Positions 18,652-27,634 of a stretch of DNA of 64,000 nucleotides are shown in pieces (the stretch's first letter is position 1; each line of letters begins with the position of its first letter). Origin of the DNA: JAXMBN01 sp046349875. GTDB lineage: Bacteria > Planctomycetota > Planctomycetia > Pirellulales > Pirellulaceae. Made by a program: the position numbers and the translations under genes. The notes beneath the pieces are model-generated. The model saw only the letters and a list, made by a program, of their open reading frames with translations. It ran no database searches and was not told where the DNA came from. The stretch spans positions 1 through 64,000 of the forward strand of contig JAXMBN010000014.1 of NCBI GenBank assembly GCA_046349875.1, given 5' to 3'.

Positions 18652-20631
18652 ATGCAATCCTTACCCTGGCTTATCCCCATAGCACCCTTAGTCGCAGCCG
18701 TGCTATGCGCGTTGTTGTCGTTGGGAGGTCGCGGTCGTCATCATGCCCATTGGATCGCTTGGACCGGTTTGTTCATCGCAGCTGCCTGTTCGATCGTCGT
18801 GCTCTCGACCACACAAGGTGGTACAGCAACGCAACTGGTCGAAGGATATTCATGGCTCAATATCGGTGCCATCCAAGTTCCAATCGCTTTGCGGATCGAT
18901 TCCATCAGCGCTGTTCAAATCTGTGTCGTTACCTGCATCTCATTCTTGGTTGCGGTCTACTCCAAAGGCTACATGCACGATGATCCTGGGTATGCACGGT
19001 TCTTCGCCGTCTTCAGCGGATTCGTATTCGCCATGTCGATGTTGGTACTCTCGAGCAATCTCTTGCTGCTCTATGCCTTCTGGGAAGGTGTAGGTCTCTG
19101 CAGTTATCTGTTGATCGGTTTCTGGTTTCATAAGCCATCGGCAGCGGCCGCCGCAACCAAAGCATTCCTTGTGAACCGCGTCGCCGATTGCGGTTTTTTG
19201 ATCGGCATCCTCTGCCTTTGGTTCGGCGTGGGCCTGAGTGGTGTACCCGTTGATTCCCTTTGGGGACGTTTGAACTTCGATACGATCTTTGAAGCCGTTC
19301 CCGTTTTGGCCACGCAATATCCTTCGTTGTTGGTCTTCATCGGATTCATGCTCTTGATGGGAGCGGTTGGCAAGTCAGCGCAGTTTCCACTGCATGTGTG
19401 GTTGCCTGATGCGATGGAAGGCCCAACCCCGGTCAGCGCGCTGATTCACGCGGCAACGATGGTGACGGCCGGTGTCTTCTTGATGGCTCGGATGTCTCCG
19501 TTGCTCATCAGCACTCCGGAAGTTCTTCTATGGGCAGGATGGTTGGGTGCCATTACCGCGTTGTTGGCAGCACTCATCGCCTTGTTTCAAGATGACCTCA
19601 AACGCGTGCTTGCCTATTCGACGGTCAGCCAATTGGGATACATGTTCGTCGCGATCGGAACTGGAGTCGTCGGTGAGACACCCAACTCTTCCATGATGGT
19701 CATCGCCGTCACCTACGCCATGTTCCACTTGATGACTCACGCTTTCTTCAAAGCTCTGCTGTTCCTTTCAGCCGGAAACGTCATGCATGCCATGGGTGAT
19801 GTGATCGATATGCGTGAGTTCAGTGGGCTTCGTAAGATCATGCCGATCACGAACATCCTCTTCTTGATCGGTGCGGCTGCTTTGGCAGGTGTTCCTCCTT
19901 TGGCAGGATTCTGGAGCAAAGACGGGATACTTGGATTGGCGGCTGCCAACATGCAACATCCTCAGTACGGACTGTCCCTCACTTGTTGGCTTGCGATTGG
20001 CCTGGTCACCGCGTTGTTGACGTCGGTGTATACGTTCCGCGCTTACTTCCGAACGTTCCTGGGATACACCAAAGTTCCTGCAGCAGCCGGTGATCATGCT
20101 CACGAAGCAGCACCCGTTATGCTTTCCCCCATGGCTCTCTTGGCGGTTGGCAGCGTGTTGGCAGGCTTGGCGGTCGGTCCTACCGAAAAACTAGGTCACT
20201 TCTTTGGCGAACTTCCTTATCTTCCCGAAGCCATGCATGTGGAGCATGAAAGCAAAGTGCTCATGCTTATCTCGGCCGTTATCGCCGTTGGTGGCATTGG
20301 CTTGGCTTGGGTCACGACGCGTCCTGGCTTTTCGGCGGAGAAGTTTGGTGGGTTGGGAACAGGCTTGGCTAAATTGGGCGCCAATCGTTTCTATCTCGAT
20401 GAAATCTTTACGATCCTGTTTGTGGCCCCCGTTCAAGTTCTAGGCAAATTGATTGCCGGTTGGGACGTATGGGGATTCGATGGGATTTGGAATTTCGTGT
20501 CCGATATCCCAGCATCCATGGGTCGAAGTTTTCGCCAATTGCAGAATGGCGTAACTTCCAAGTATGCCTTGGGATTTGCATTAGGTGTTTTGGTGTTGAT
20601 CATGTTGGTGGCATTGCGAGGTGGCGCATGA
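18652..20631 (+). CDS. nuoL: NADH-quinone oxidoreductase subunit L (proton pump)
   Basis: The 659-residue antiporter-like subunit is the distal proton pump. The helix-5 glutamate lies in WEGVGLCSYLLIGFW and the helix-7 lysine in GAVGKSAQFPLHVWLPDAM, followed by GPTPVSALIHAATMVTAG. C-terminal residues beyond about 490 include the long lateral helix and a last membrane helix (GFALGVLVLIMLVAL). ATG 18652 is chosen over a TTG four codons earlier. It overlaps nuoM by ATGA. Confidence 0.96.
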   Translation: MQSLPWLIPIAPLVAAVLCALLSLGGRGRHHAHWIAWTGLFIAAACSIVVLSTTQGGTATQLVEGYSWLNIGAIQVPIALRIDSISAVQICVVTCISFLVAVYSKGYMHDDPGYARFFAVFSGFVFAMSMLVLSSNLLLLYAFWEGVGLCSYLLIGFWFHKPSAAAAATKAFLVNRVADCGFLIGILCLWFGVGLSGVPVDSLWGRLNFDTIFEAVPVLATQYPSLLVFIGFMLLMGAVGKSAQFPLHVWLPDAMEGPTPVSALIHAATMVTAGVFLMARMSPLLISTPEVLLWAGWLGAITALLAALIALFQDDLKRVLAYSTVSQLGYMFVAIGTGVVGETPNSSMMVIAVTYAMFHLMTHAFFKALLFLSAGNVMHAMGDVIDMREFSGLRKIMPITNILFLIGAAALAGVPPLAGFWSKDGILGLAAANMQHPQYGLSLTCWLAIGLVTALLTSVYTFRAYFRTFLGYTKVPAAAGDHAHEAAPVMLSPMALLAVGSVLAGLAVGPTEKLGHFFGELPYLPEAMHVEHESKVLMLISAVIAVGGIGLAWVTTRPGFSAEKFGGLGTGLAKLGANRFYLDEIFTILFVAPVQVLGKLIAGWDVWGFDGIWNFVSDIPASMGRSFRQLQNGVTSKYALGFALGVLVLIMLVALRGGA

Positions 20632-22280
20632 GCGGTCTCATTCCTCTACTCATCTTATTGCCACTGATCGGTGGATTGGTACTCTTGATCACGTCGATGA
20701 TGGGGACGCAAGTCATTCCCACACGTCGCACAGGAACACTGATCGCAGGAATCAACCTAGCGATTGCGATCGTATTGACCGTCTTGGTTTGGCAGAAGCA
20801 TGCAGCTTCGACGGCCGAGCTATCCTTGGCCAACGGTACTGTTCAAGCAACCGTTTTGTATCAACCGAGTTGGATGTTGATTCAACTGAGCGGTGGTCGC
20901 CAGCTTCACATGGCATGGGGAGCCGACGGACTAGGTGCCTCCATGGCCTTGTTAACCACCTTGGTTACGTTTGCTGTTCTTGTTTCAGCAACGTTGAGCA
21001 TTACGCATCGTTTTGCCGAATATGCCGGTTGGACCCTTCTGGCTCAGTCAGGCTTGCTGCTCGTCTTCCTTTCGATGGATATTCTTTCTTTTTATGTTGG
21101 CTTTGAACTCGCCCTCTTGCCCTTGTTGGCTTTGATTGCTGGTTGGGGCGAAAAGAATGCCACGGCTGCCGCCAAACGCTTTGTACTCTATACCTTGGCT
21201 GGAAGTATTCCGATGGTGGTTGCATTGGTAGCAGTCGTCGTCAAATACTCGTCCATCGAAGCCCCTACCATTCTGTTTTCGGAACTTTCGAAGCGAGCCT
21301 TGGAAGCGCTTCCGAGCACGACCGCCGGTGAGCAGTTTTGGATCTTTGCGTTGTTGATTCTGGGACTCGGAATCAAGATGGCTCTTTTGCCAGTTCATAC
21401 GTGGTTGCCCACAACGTACCAAGCTTCGCATCCGACTACGGCAGCATTGCTTGCGGCTGTTGTATTGAAACTGGGCATCTTCGGTTTGTTGCGAATCGTC
21501 CTTCCTTTGGTACCTGCGGCCTGTGCCGAATATGGTCCATCGGTTTTAGGGACGCTCGGAGCGGTAGCCATCGTTTACGGTGCTCTTGCCGCTTTGGCGC
21601 AAACCGACCTCAAACTCTTGTTGGCCTACAGCAGTCTCAGTCACGTTGGATTCATCACCGTTGGCTTGTTTGCTCTCAACCAAGAAGGGGTTTCAGGGGC
21701 AGCCATTCAAATGTTTAATCACGGCATCACGACCGCTGCCATGTTCTTGCTCGCAAGCAGCTTGATCGCTCGCCGCGGTACTTCCAACCTGATCAAAGGT
21801 GCGAAAGGTCTTGCGTCGATCTACCCTCGCTTGGCTGTGTTGATGGTGTTCTTTGTCATCGCCGGTGCGGGCATGCCGGGCCTCAATAACTTCGTAGGAG
21901 AGATGATGGCACTAACAGCCATGGTCGCTCGCAACAAAGTCGTGACCGGGATCGCTGCACTCGGTGTTGTACTTGGAGCATGGTACGCCTTGCGTTTGGT
22001 TCGCGACCTATTGTTCGGTCTTGCTGAAAAACCCAAGACCTTTGGCGCAAACAGCCAGCAGGATCTTCGCAATCGCGAGTCGATTCCGTTGTTGGCCATG
22101 GTTCTCATCAGCATCTTCATTGGTGTGGTACCTCAAACGGCCATGACTCTGGTAGGCCGTGACACCAACCGACTTTCGCAAATCTACAAAAATGGGGACA
22201 AAGCAGTGGCCCCGACTCCGGTCAGTTCACTCGAAACGCGCGATGATCGCTCTTTGGTCGCGGTAGGAGAGGCTCAGTAG
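20628..22280 (+). CDS. nuoM: NADH-quinone oxidoreductase subunit M (proton pump)
   Basis: The 550-residue antiporter-like subunit shows the helix-5 glutamate in GFELALLPL and the helix-7 lysine in GIKMALLPVHTWLP, then ASHPTTAALLAAVVLKLG. The ATG at 20628 overlaps the nuoL stop; the frame extending back to 20460 is inside nuoL. A charged tail of about 35 residues ends the protein. nuoN starts two bases after the stop. Confidence 0.95.
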   Translation: MSGLIPLLILLPLIGGLVLLITSMMGTQVIPTRRTGTLIAGINLAIAIVLTVLVWQKHAASTAELSLANGTVQATVLYQPSWMLIQLSGGRQLHMAWGADGLGASMALLTTLVTFAVLVSATLSITHRFAEYAGWTLLAQSGLLLVFLSMDILSFYVGFELALLPLLALIAGWGEKNATAAAKRFVLYTLAGSIPMVVALVAVVVKYSSIEAPTILFSELSKRALEALPSTTAGEQFWIFALLILGLGIKMALLPVHTWLPTTYQASHPTTAALLAAVVLKLGIFGLLRIVLPLVPAACAEYGPSVLGTLGAVAIVYGALAALAQTDLKLLLAYSSLSHVGFITVGLFALNQEGVSGAAIQMFNHGITTAAMFLLASSLIARRGTSNLIKGAKGLASIYPRLAVLMVFFVIAGAGMPGLNNFVGEMMALTAMVARNKVVTGIAALGVVLGAWYALRLVRDLLFGLAEKPKTFGANSQQDLRNRESIPLLAMVLISIFIGVVPQTAMTLVGRDTNRLSQIYKNGDKAVAPTPVSSLETRDDRSLVAVGEAQ

Positions 22281-22282
22281 TC

Positions 22283-23737
22283 ATGAACGTTCTCGATTTG
22301 ATCCGCGAAAACCTACCCACACTCGGCCCTGCCTTCGCGCTGCTCATAGCCGGTTGCGGCTTGCTGCTGTTTGGTATCTTTGAAGACAAGGTCCCCGAAC
22401 CAACCGAAAAACGCTCTGATGATGGATGGGGATGGGCATCGCTCGTTCTCATTCTTGTGATCTGGGCTTGGTGGTGGCTCAGCGGCCGAGCTTCGATGGA
22501 ATCCTCAACGCGATTATTCCGAGCCGATGAGCTAAGCCGCTATGGCATTCATTTGGCATTTCTGGGTGGTGCGTTGATCACCGCCATTTCGGTCGCCATG
22601 ACTCCCAAAAAGTTTGCCTCGGAGTTCCATGGTTGCTTGTTGATGCTCCTCTCCGGACTCGTCATCGTTGCTGCCTCGAATGACCTGATGGTTCTCTATC
22701 TTGGTCTTGAACTCGTCAGTATTCCAACGACCGTTTTGTTGGCAGTGAGCCGAATCGATGGTCAAGGTCGCGAAGCAACGCTTAAGTATTTTTCCTTGAG
22801 CGCATTCTCCACGACGATCTTCTTGCTGGGAGCTTCGTACCTTTTTGGGTTGTCGGGTACAACTTCGTTGGCAGGAATCACTTCTACTCTGTCTTCCAAT
22901 TCGTCCAACCTCGGTAGCGTGGCCATGGCATTGGTCATTGCAGGGTTGGCCTTCCGAATCACAGCCGTTCCCTTTCACTTCTATGCACCTGATGTCTTTG
23001 CAGGAAGCGCTTTGCCTCTTGCTGCCTTGTTGGCCTACTTACCGAAAGTGGCAGGTTTCCTCGCTCTCGCACGTTTGATGGGTGGAGCAACCTTGGCACC
23101 AGGCATGGCTGCGGAAGTAACGCCCGTGTTGATCACGTTGTCCTTGGTCACCATGATTTTGGGGAACGCTACTGCCTTGGTGCAGACCACTTGGCGACGC
23201 TTGTTGGCCTATTCTTCGATCGCTCACACGGGATACTTGCTGTTTGGCTTGGTCGCCTTGTTGAATCAAGGGCTCTCCTCGCGACCCTTGTTCGTCTATC
23301 TCGCGGCCTATGGTGCGATGACGCTTGGTGTATTCGCGGCCCTGGCATCGATGGCGACATCGCCTGAACATGATCCCAAGCTCGAGGATGCGAAAGGCCT
23401 GTTCCGACGCAATCCTTGGGTTGCCATCTGCTTGACGATTAGCTTGCTGAGTTTGATCGGAATGCCATTGACGGCTGGATTCTGGGCCAAGCTCCAAATC
23501 TTTTTGTATGCCGTGTCGGCCAACGACACGCTGCTACGCGTCGGTGCCATGATCATGGCCATCAACGCAGTGATTGGTGCGGTTTATTACCTGTCGGCTT
23601 TGGTTCGCCTTTATATGGAACCGAGCGAGACAACATCGGTGGAACCGAATGCACAACCTTGGACCGCAGCCACGTTGGCTTGCGTGGCTTGCGCCGCTTT
23701 GACGCTGCTTTGGTTCTTCGTTCCTGCGTGGATGTAA
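22283..23737 (+). CDS. nuoN: NADH-quinone oxidoreductase subunit N (proton pump)
   Basis: The 484-residue antiporter-like subunit completes the 14-subunit complex. It shows LGLELVSIPTTVLLAV (helix 5 glutamate), FRITAVPFHFYAPDVFAGS and YLPKVAGFLALARL. Of the three pump subunits it is the most diverged, with a long first periplasmic loop rich in charged residues (about 35-50). The next gene starts one base after its stop. Confidence 0.94.
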   Translation: MNVLDLIRENLPTLGPAFALLIAGCGLLLFGIFEDKVPEPTEKRSDDGWGWASLVLILVIWAWWWLSGRASMESSTRLFRADELSRYGIHLAFLGGALITAISVAMTPKKFASEFHGCLLMLLSGLVIVAASNDLMVLYLGLELVSIPTTVLLAVSRIDGQGREATLKYFSLSAFSTTIFLLGASYLFGLSGTTSLAGITSTLSSNSSNLGSVAMALVIAGLAFRITAVPFHFYAPDVFAGSALPLAALLAYLPKVAGFLALARLMGGATLAPGMAAEVTPVLITLSLVTMILGNATALVQTTWRRLLAYSSIAHTGYLLFGLVALLNQGLSSRPLFVYLAAYGAMTLGVFAALASMATSPEHDPKLEDAKGLFRRNPWVAICLTISLLSLIGMPLTAGFWAKLQIFLYAVSANDTLLRVGAMIMAINAVIGAVYYLSALVRLYMEPSETTSVEPNAQPWTAATLACVACAALTLLWFFVPAWM

Positions 23738-23738
23738 T

Positions 23739-25061
23739 ATGCGAATTGCGAATTGGGTCCTGGGATCCGCATTGGGTATCGCTCTCAGTGGAGGCTTCAA
23801 CACCTTTGCCGATTGGCCCCAGTTTCGCGGCCCCGATGGAAACAATCACGCTTCGCTCAGTAAACTTCCTGATCGCTGGAATCTTCCAACCGACCTTGCA
23901 TGGAAAACTCCATTGCCTGGAAAAGGATGGTCCTCACCCGTCACGTCGCAAGGGAAGGTTTGGGTTACGACCGCCAAGACTTCCGAACCCGATCCACAGG
24001 ATCTCGTCCGCAAAGCCGAAAAGAGTCTCGCCACGGACAAGGTCATTGCGGGAGATGTCGAACTCTGGGCCTATGGTATCGATCTCGTCAGCGGAGAGAA
24101 GATCCATGAAATCCGTTTGGCTTCTCTCGATCAAGTCGATCCCATCCATTCCTTGAACTCCTATGCGTCACCGACACCCGCCATTGCAAATGGCAAGGTT
24201 GTTTGCCATTTCGGACGCTATGGAACATGGTGTTTGGATGCCGCGCGAGGTACGGTCCTTTGGAACGTTCAATACGTGATCGATCATAGTGTCGGCCCTG
24301 GAAGCTCTCCCATCATCGCAGATGGTGTTGTCCTTCTGGTCTGCGATGGAATCGATGAGCAATTCGTCGTGGGTGTGGATCTTGCTACAGGTAAAGAACG
24401 TTGGAAAACACCGCGACCACCTTTGCGTCCCAAGAATGAAGAGCAACGAAAAGCTTATAGCACGCCACTGATCGTCGATTCTAATGGAAAGAAAATCGCC
24501 GTTATTCCAGGTGCCCAATGGATCGTGGCATATGATCCTCAAACGGGCAAAGAAGTGTGGCGGGCCGATCACGGAGAAGGATTTTCAACGACCCCTTCGC
24601 CGATCCTGGAATCGAATCGCATCGTCTTCTCAACCGGCTACATGCGACCTGTGCTTGTAGGGATGCGTCTGGATGGCCAAGGAGATATCACCACAAGTCA
24701 TGTTGCATGGCAAGCGACCAAAGGTGGACCGACGATCTCGAGCCCTCTTGGATTCGATGGACGCGTCTATGCACTGACCGATACAGGTATTTTATCCTGC
24801 TACGATGTGCAGAACGGAGAAGAGTTAGGTAAGCGCCGCATCGGTGGGAAGTTCGCAGCTTCGCCCCTACTTCTCGATAAGAAGATTCTTCTCTGTGGCC
24901 AAGACGGAAAGGTGACCGTCCTTCAGGCCACACCTGAGCTCGAAGTATTGGCCGAGAATGACCTAGGGGAACAATTGATGGCTAGCCCCGCCGTCGACGC
25001 CAATCGTCTGATCATTCGCGGCGTGGATCATCTCTTTTGTATTTCGGCCTCTCAACGCTGA
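23739..25061 (+). CDS. secreted PQQ-type beta-propeller protein
   Basis: The 440-residue protein has a signal peptide (MRIANWVLGSALGIALSGGF) and begins its mature part with DWPQFRGPDGNNHA, typical of planctomycete outer-membrane-BamB/PQQ-like propellers. Blade motifs such as ATGKERWKTP, QTGKEVWRAD and NGEELGKRR recur. No catalytic residues of quinoprotein dehydrogenases are evident, so a binding or scaffold role is as likely as an enzyme. It lies one base after nuoN and is probably transcribed with the nuo operon. Its last 10 bases overlap the end of the convergent minus-strand gene. Confidence 0.88.
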   Translation: MRIANWVLGSALGIALSGGFNTFADWPQFRGPDGNNHASLSKLPDRWNLPTDLAWKTPLPGKGWSSPVTSQGKVWVTTAKTSEPDPQDLVRKAEKSLATDKVIAGDVELWAYGIDLVSGEKIHEIRLASLDQVDPIHSLNSYASPTPAIANGKVVCHFGRYGTWCLDAARGTVLWNVQYVIDHSVGPGSSPIIADGVVLLVCDGIDEQFVVGVDLATGKERWKTPRPPLRPKNEEQRKAYSTPLIVDSNGKKIAVIPGAQWIVAYDPQTGKEVWRADHGEGFSTTPSPILESNRIVFSTGYMRPVLVGMRLDGQGDITTSHVAWQATKGGPTISSPLGFDGRVYALTDTGILSCYDVQNGEELGKRRIGGKFAASPLLLDKKILLCGQDGKVTVLQATPELEVLAENDLGEQLMASPAVDANRLIIRGVDHLFCISASQR

Positions 25062-26236
25062 TCGACTGGGGTTTCGCCTGGTCCCGTGATCGCATGGCAA
25101 AGCACGCGGATAGGCTGTTTCACGCCCGCCGCCGTCCGCTCAAACGCCCACAATCGTTGGATCAACGACGACGTGACTTCGTGCCCCTTAGCAATCAAGA
25201 TGTCGCCGTTATTCGTGGTAACGTTTTCATCGAGAACCATTCGCTCACGAAGTTCTTTGACGGTAACCATGCGCGACTCAAGCCGTCCCACCGTAAGCTC
25301 GGATAGAGCTTCCAGCAATTCTGGCGGATGCGGCGATGGATCTTGCTCTTGTATTTTGATGATCGCATCGAGCATCGAGAGCTTTTCGGCGAAGCGATCA
25401 AAATCGGTAAGGAGCCGAAGAACAAATGCGCCGAACTCGATCTTGCTCTTTCGATCGTCGTGCGGTCCCATCCCTGGAAAACTCGATGGATCGAGATTGC
25501 GATCGCCTTGCTTGCCGATCATTTCGGCTACCAATTCCAAACGTGGAATCTTGGCAACCAATTGACTTCCCACTTTGGCATACGATTCCAGCGCAATCGT
25601 CTCTTCGACCGTAAGCTGCGCGCCTTGTGCTGCTTTGATGAGAATCGCTTCGGGAACAGCCACGCAGCCGATCTGCGAAAGCATAGCAGCGACTTCGATT
25701 TGCCAAGCGTCATCGATCGAGAGCTTCTCGCAAAGTCTCTTGGCAAGTTGTCGCAATCGTCCTGCTCGGCCAAACGCTGTTGGGTTGACCATCGATAGGA
25801 TTTCGGTGATCAATCCAACGCTTCCAGTGAGCGTCTTCGAGAGAATTGCGCGTTCGGTGGTAATGCGATCGTAGTGACGAATCGCAGCTTGGATGGTCTG
25901 CGAAAGTTCTTCGATAGGGCAAGGCTTGTTCAGGAATCGAAAGACCTCACCAGCGTTGACTGCATCGGTTGCAGTCTTCTGATCATTGTTGCCGGTGAGC
26001 ATGATGCGGACCGTATCTGGCGAAAGCCTTTTGGCCTCTGCTAGTACTTGCAGGCCCGTTACCTGCGGCATGCGCATGTCCGAGATGACAACAGCATACG
26101 GTCCCTCGTTACGAAGTTGCCGAAGCCCGGCCAATCCGCCTTCCGCAAGATCGAGATCAAAGTTGCCACGAAGGCCTCGTTTGACCGCTTGAAGAAGATT
26201 CGGTTCATCATCAACAAACAACACTTTCTGGGTCAT
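25052..26236 (-). CDS. response regulator with degenerate HD-GYP output
   Basis: The 394-residue protein has an N-terminal receiver (D9, D10, phospho-acceptor D53, T81, K104) followed by a domain from about 150 aligned with HD-GYP proteins: LRQLAKRLCEKL...EVAAMLSQIGCVAVPEAIL. At the place where HD-GYP enzymes have LHDIGK it reads LSQIGC, so the metal-binding HD pair is missing, and no GYP motif is visible. It should therefore bind partners rather than cleave cyclic-di-GMP. Its ATG overlaps the stop of the preceding gene by one base. This architecture resembles the degenerate HD-GYP regulator HnoD of the Shewanella/Vibrio H-NOX pathway, an analogy only. Confidence 0.85.
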   Translation of the reverse strand: MTQKVLFVDDEPNLLQAVKRGLRGNFDLDLAEGGLAGLRQLRNEGPYAVVISDMRMPQVTGLQVLAEAKRLSPDTVRIMLTGNNDQKTATDAVNAGEVFRFLNKPCPIEELSQTIQAAIRHYDRITTERAILSKTLTGSVGLITEILSMVNPTAFGRAGRLRQLAKRLCEKLSIDDAWQIEVAAMLSQIGCVAVPEAILIKAAQGAQLTVEETIALESYAKVGSQLVAKIPRLELVAEMIGKQGDRNLDPSSFPGMGPHDDRKSKIEFGAFVLRLLTDFDRFAEKLSMLDAIIKIQEQDPSPHPPELLEALSELTVGRLESRMVTVKELRERMVLDENVTTNNGDILIAKGHEVTSSLIQRLWAFERTAAGVKQPIRVLCHAITGPGETPVDQR

Positions 26237-27495
26237 CAACAAGCTCCAGCACTATGAGCAGAAGAGTGGCTAGAATTCGATGAAGTTGTGTCAGAATTCA
26301 CAACGCTACGAATGGTTTCGCACCACTGAGGGATATGGCTTGCCAAACCTGTTTTGACGAGATGTTCGGACGCATACAGGAGATCTTGCTCCGGTAAGCG
26401 AACCGCGTAACTTCGACGACGCAACAGGTTGGCCACATGAACCGCGGTGACTGCGTCGAAGTGATCGTAATTGCATTCCGAAGGTTGGCGATAACACGAT
26501 ACTGCATCGATTACCGAACTTGGCAGTCCCCATAGAGCCAACAAATAACTTCCAATCTCCGCGTGCGATGTCCCAAAGACATGAGTTTCACTTTCCCATA
26601 ACGTGGTATTCATCGCCATCGACAGTTCCACCGCCGACGAATAGGCTTCTGCAGCTTGATCGGCCAGCACTAGCTTTCCAACGTCGTGGAGCATACCAGC
26701 CAAATAAGCAGCTTCCGCAATCTGCATGTCCCCCGTTTCATACAAGGCAATCGCCTTAGCACATCGAGCTACATCCAAGGAATGCTCGGTAAGATCTTCG
26801 ATGGAGAACGTCCCCAATTGTTCGCCGCGAAATGGACGAAAAACTTTGCGATGAATTGCTAGTTCCGTCAGAAGCTCCACACCAAGCAATTTGGTGGCCG
26901 TTTTGGGACAGGCGATCTTGGATGGTTGACCAAAAAAGGAACTTGCCACTAACTGAAGCACCTTCGTAGTCAAAGCAATATCACTCGCCACAGACTCCGC
27001 CAGTACATCGATCGATGGACGGTCCTTCTGAATCTCCTCCATGAAACGCGAGTAGTTCTTCTCGATCACGGGGAGATTGGAAAGAGAAGTTACCATGACC
27101 TTGACGTCATTGGGTGGAAGTTTGGCTTTGAGGGCTTGGGCTTTGAGGATGACAGACTCCAAGGCCTTGACGTCGCATGGCTTGGAGATGAATTGGTGCG
27201 CCGTCTCTAATACCCGATAGGCTTGTTCGCGATCGGATTGGCCTGAAAGTACACAACGCAACGCGGCTGGAGAATATTCTTTGGCGGCCTTGAGGACAGC
27301 CACACCGTCGTGAACCGGCATCCGCATATCCGAGATGACGACGTCGAATGCATTATTTTGCATGAGCTGAATGGCCTCTCCGCCACCCACCGCATAATGC
27401 ATATGCCAACGATCTCGCTGCGAATAGAGCATCCTTCGCAGCCCATTGAGCACGTTGGTATCATCATCTACGAAAAGTACTTCGGTTCGATTCAT
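26236..27495 (-). CDS. response regulator with HDOD output domain
   Basis: The 419-residue protein starts at the ATG at 27495 (MNRTEVLFVDDD); an upstream extension belongs to the end of the kinase gene. The receiver has D10-D12, phospho-acceptor D56 in ISDMRMP and K105. From about 125 an HDOD domain follows, with LPVIEKNYSRFMEEI near its start and AGMLHDVGKLVLADQ retaining the HD pair. HDOD domains are usually non-catalytic signalling scaffolds. The C-terminus is Ser/Thr/His rich. It is the fourth gene of the H-NOX operon and is translationally coupled to the next gene. Confidence 0.88.
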   Translation of the reverse strand: MNRTEVLFVDDDTNVLNGLRRMLYSQRDRWHMHYAVGGGEAIQLMQNNAFDVVISDMRMPVHDGVAVLKAAKEYSPAALRCVLSGQSDREQAYRVLETAHQFISKPCDVKALESVILKAQALKAKLPPNDVKVMVTSLSNLPVIEKNYSRFMEEIQKDRPSIDVLAESVASDIALTTKVLQLVASSFFGQPSKIACPKTATKLLGVELLTELAIHRKVFRPFRGEQLGTFSIEDLTEHSLDVARCAKAIALYETGDMQIAEAAYLAGMLHDVGKLVLADQAAEAYSSAVELSMAMNTTLWESETHVFGTSHAEIGSYLLALWGLPSSVIDAVSCYRQPSECNYDHFDAVTAVHVANLLRRRSYAVRLPEQDLLYASEHLVKTGLASHIPQWCETIRSVVNSDTTSSNSSHSSAHSAGAC

Positions 27496-27634
27496 TGTTG
27501 CAATTAGCCTCTTGGTTTCATCTAGTGCGAACTCATCCACGCATCTGAGTAGCGGAACTACCGCCGACTCCCGCTGCAATCTTGGACGTTGCGGCCATTT
27601 CGTGCAAAGGTAAACGCAAGAAGAAGGTCGTCCT

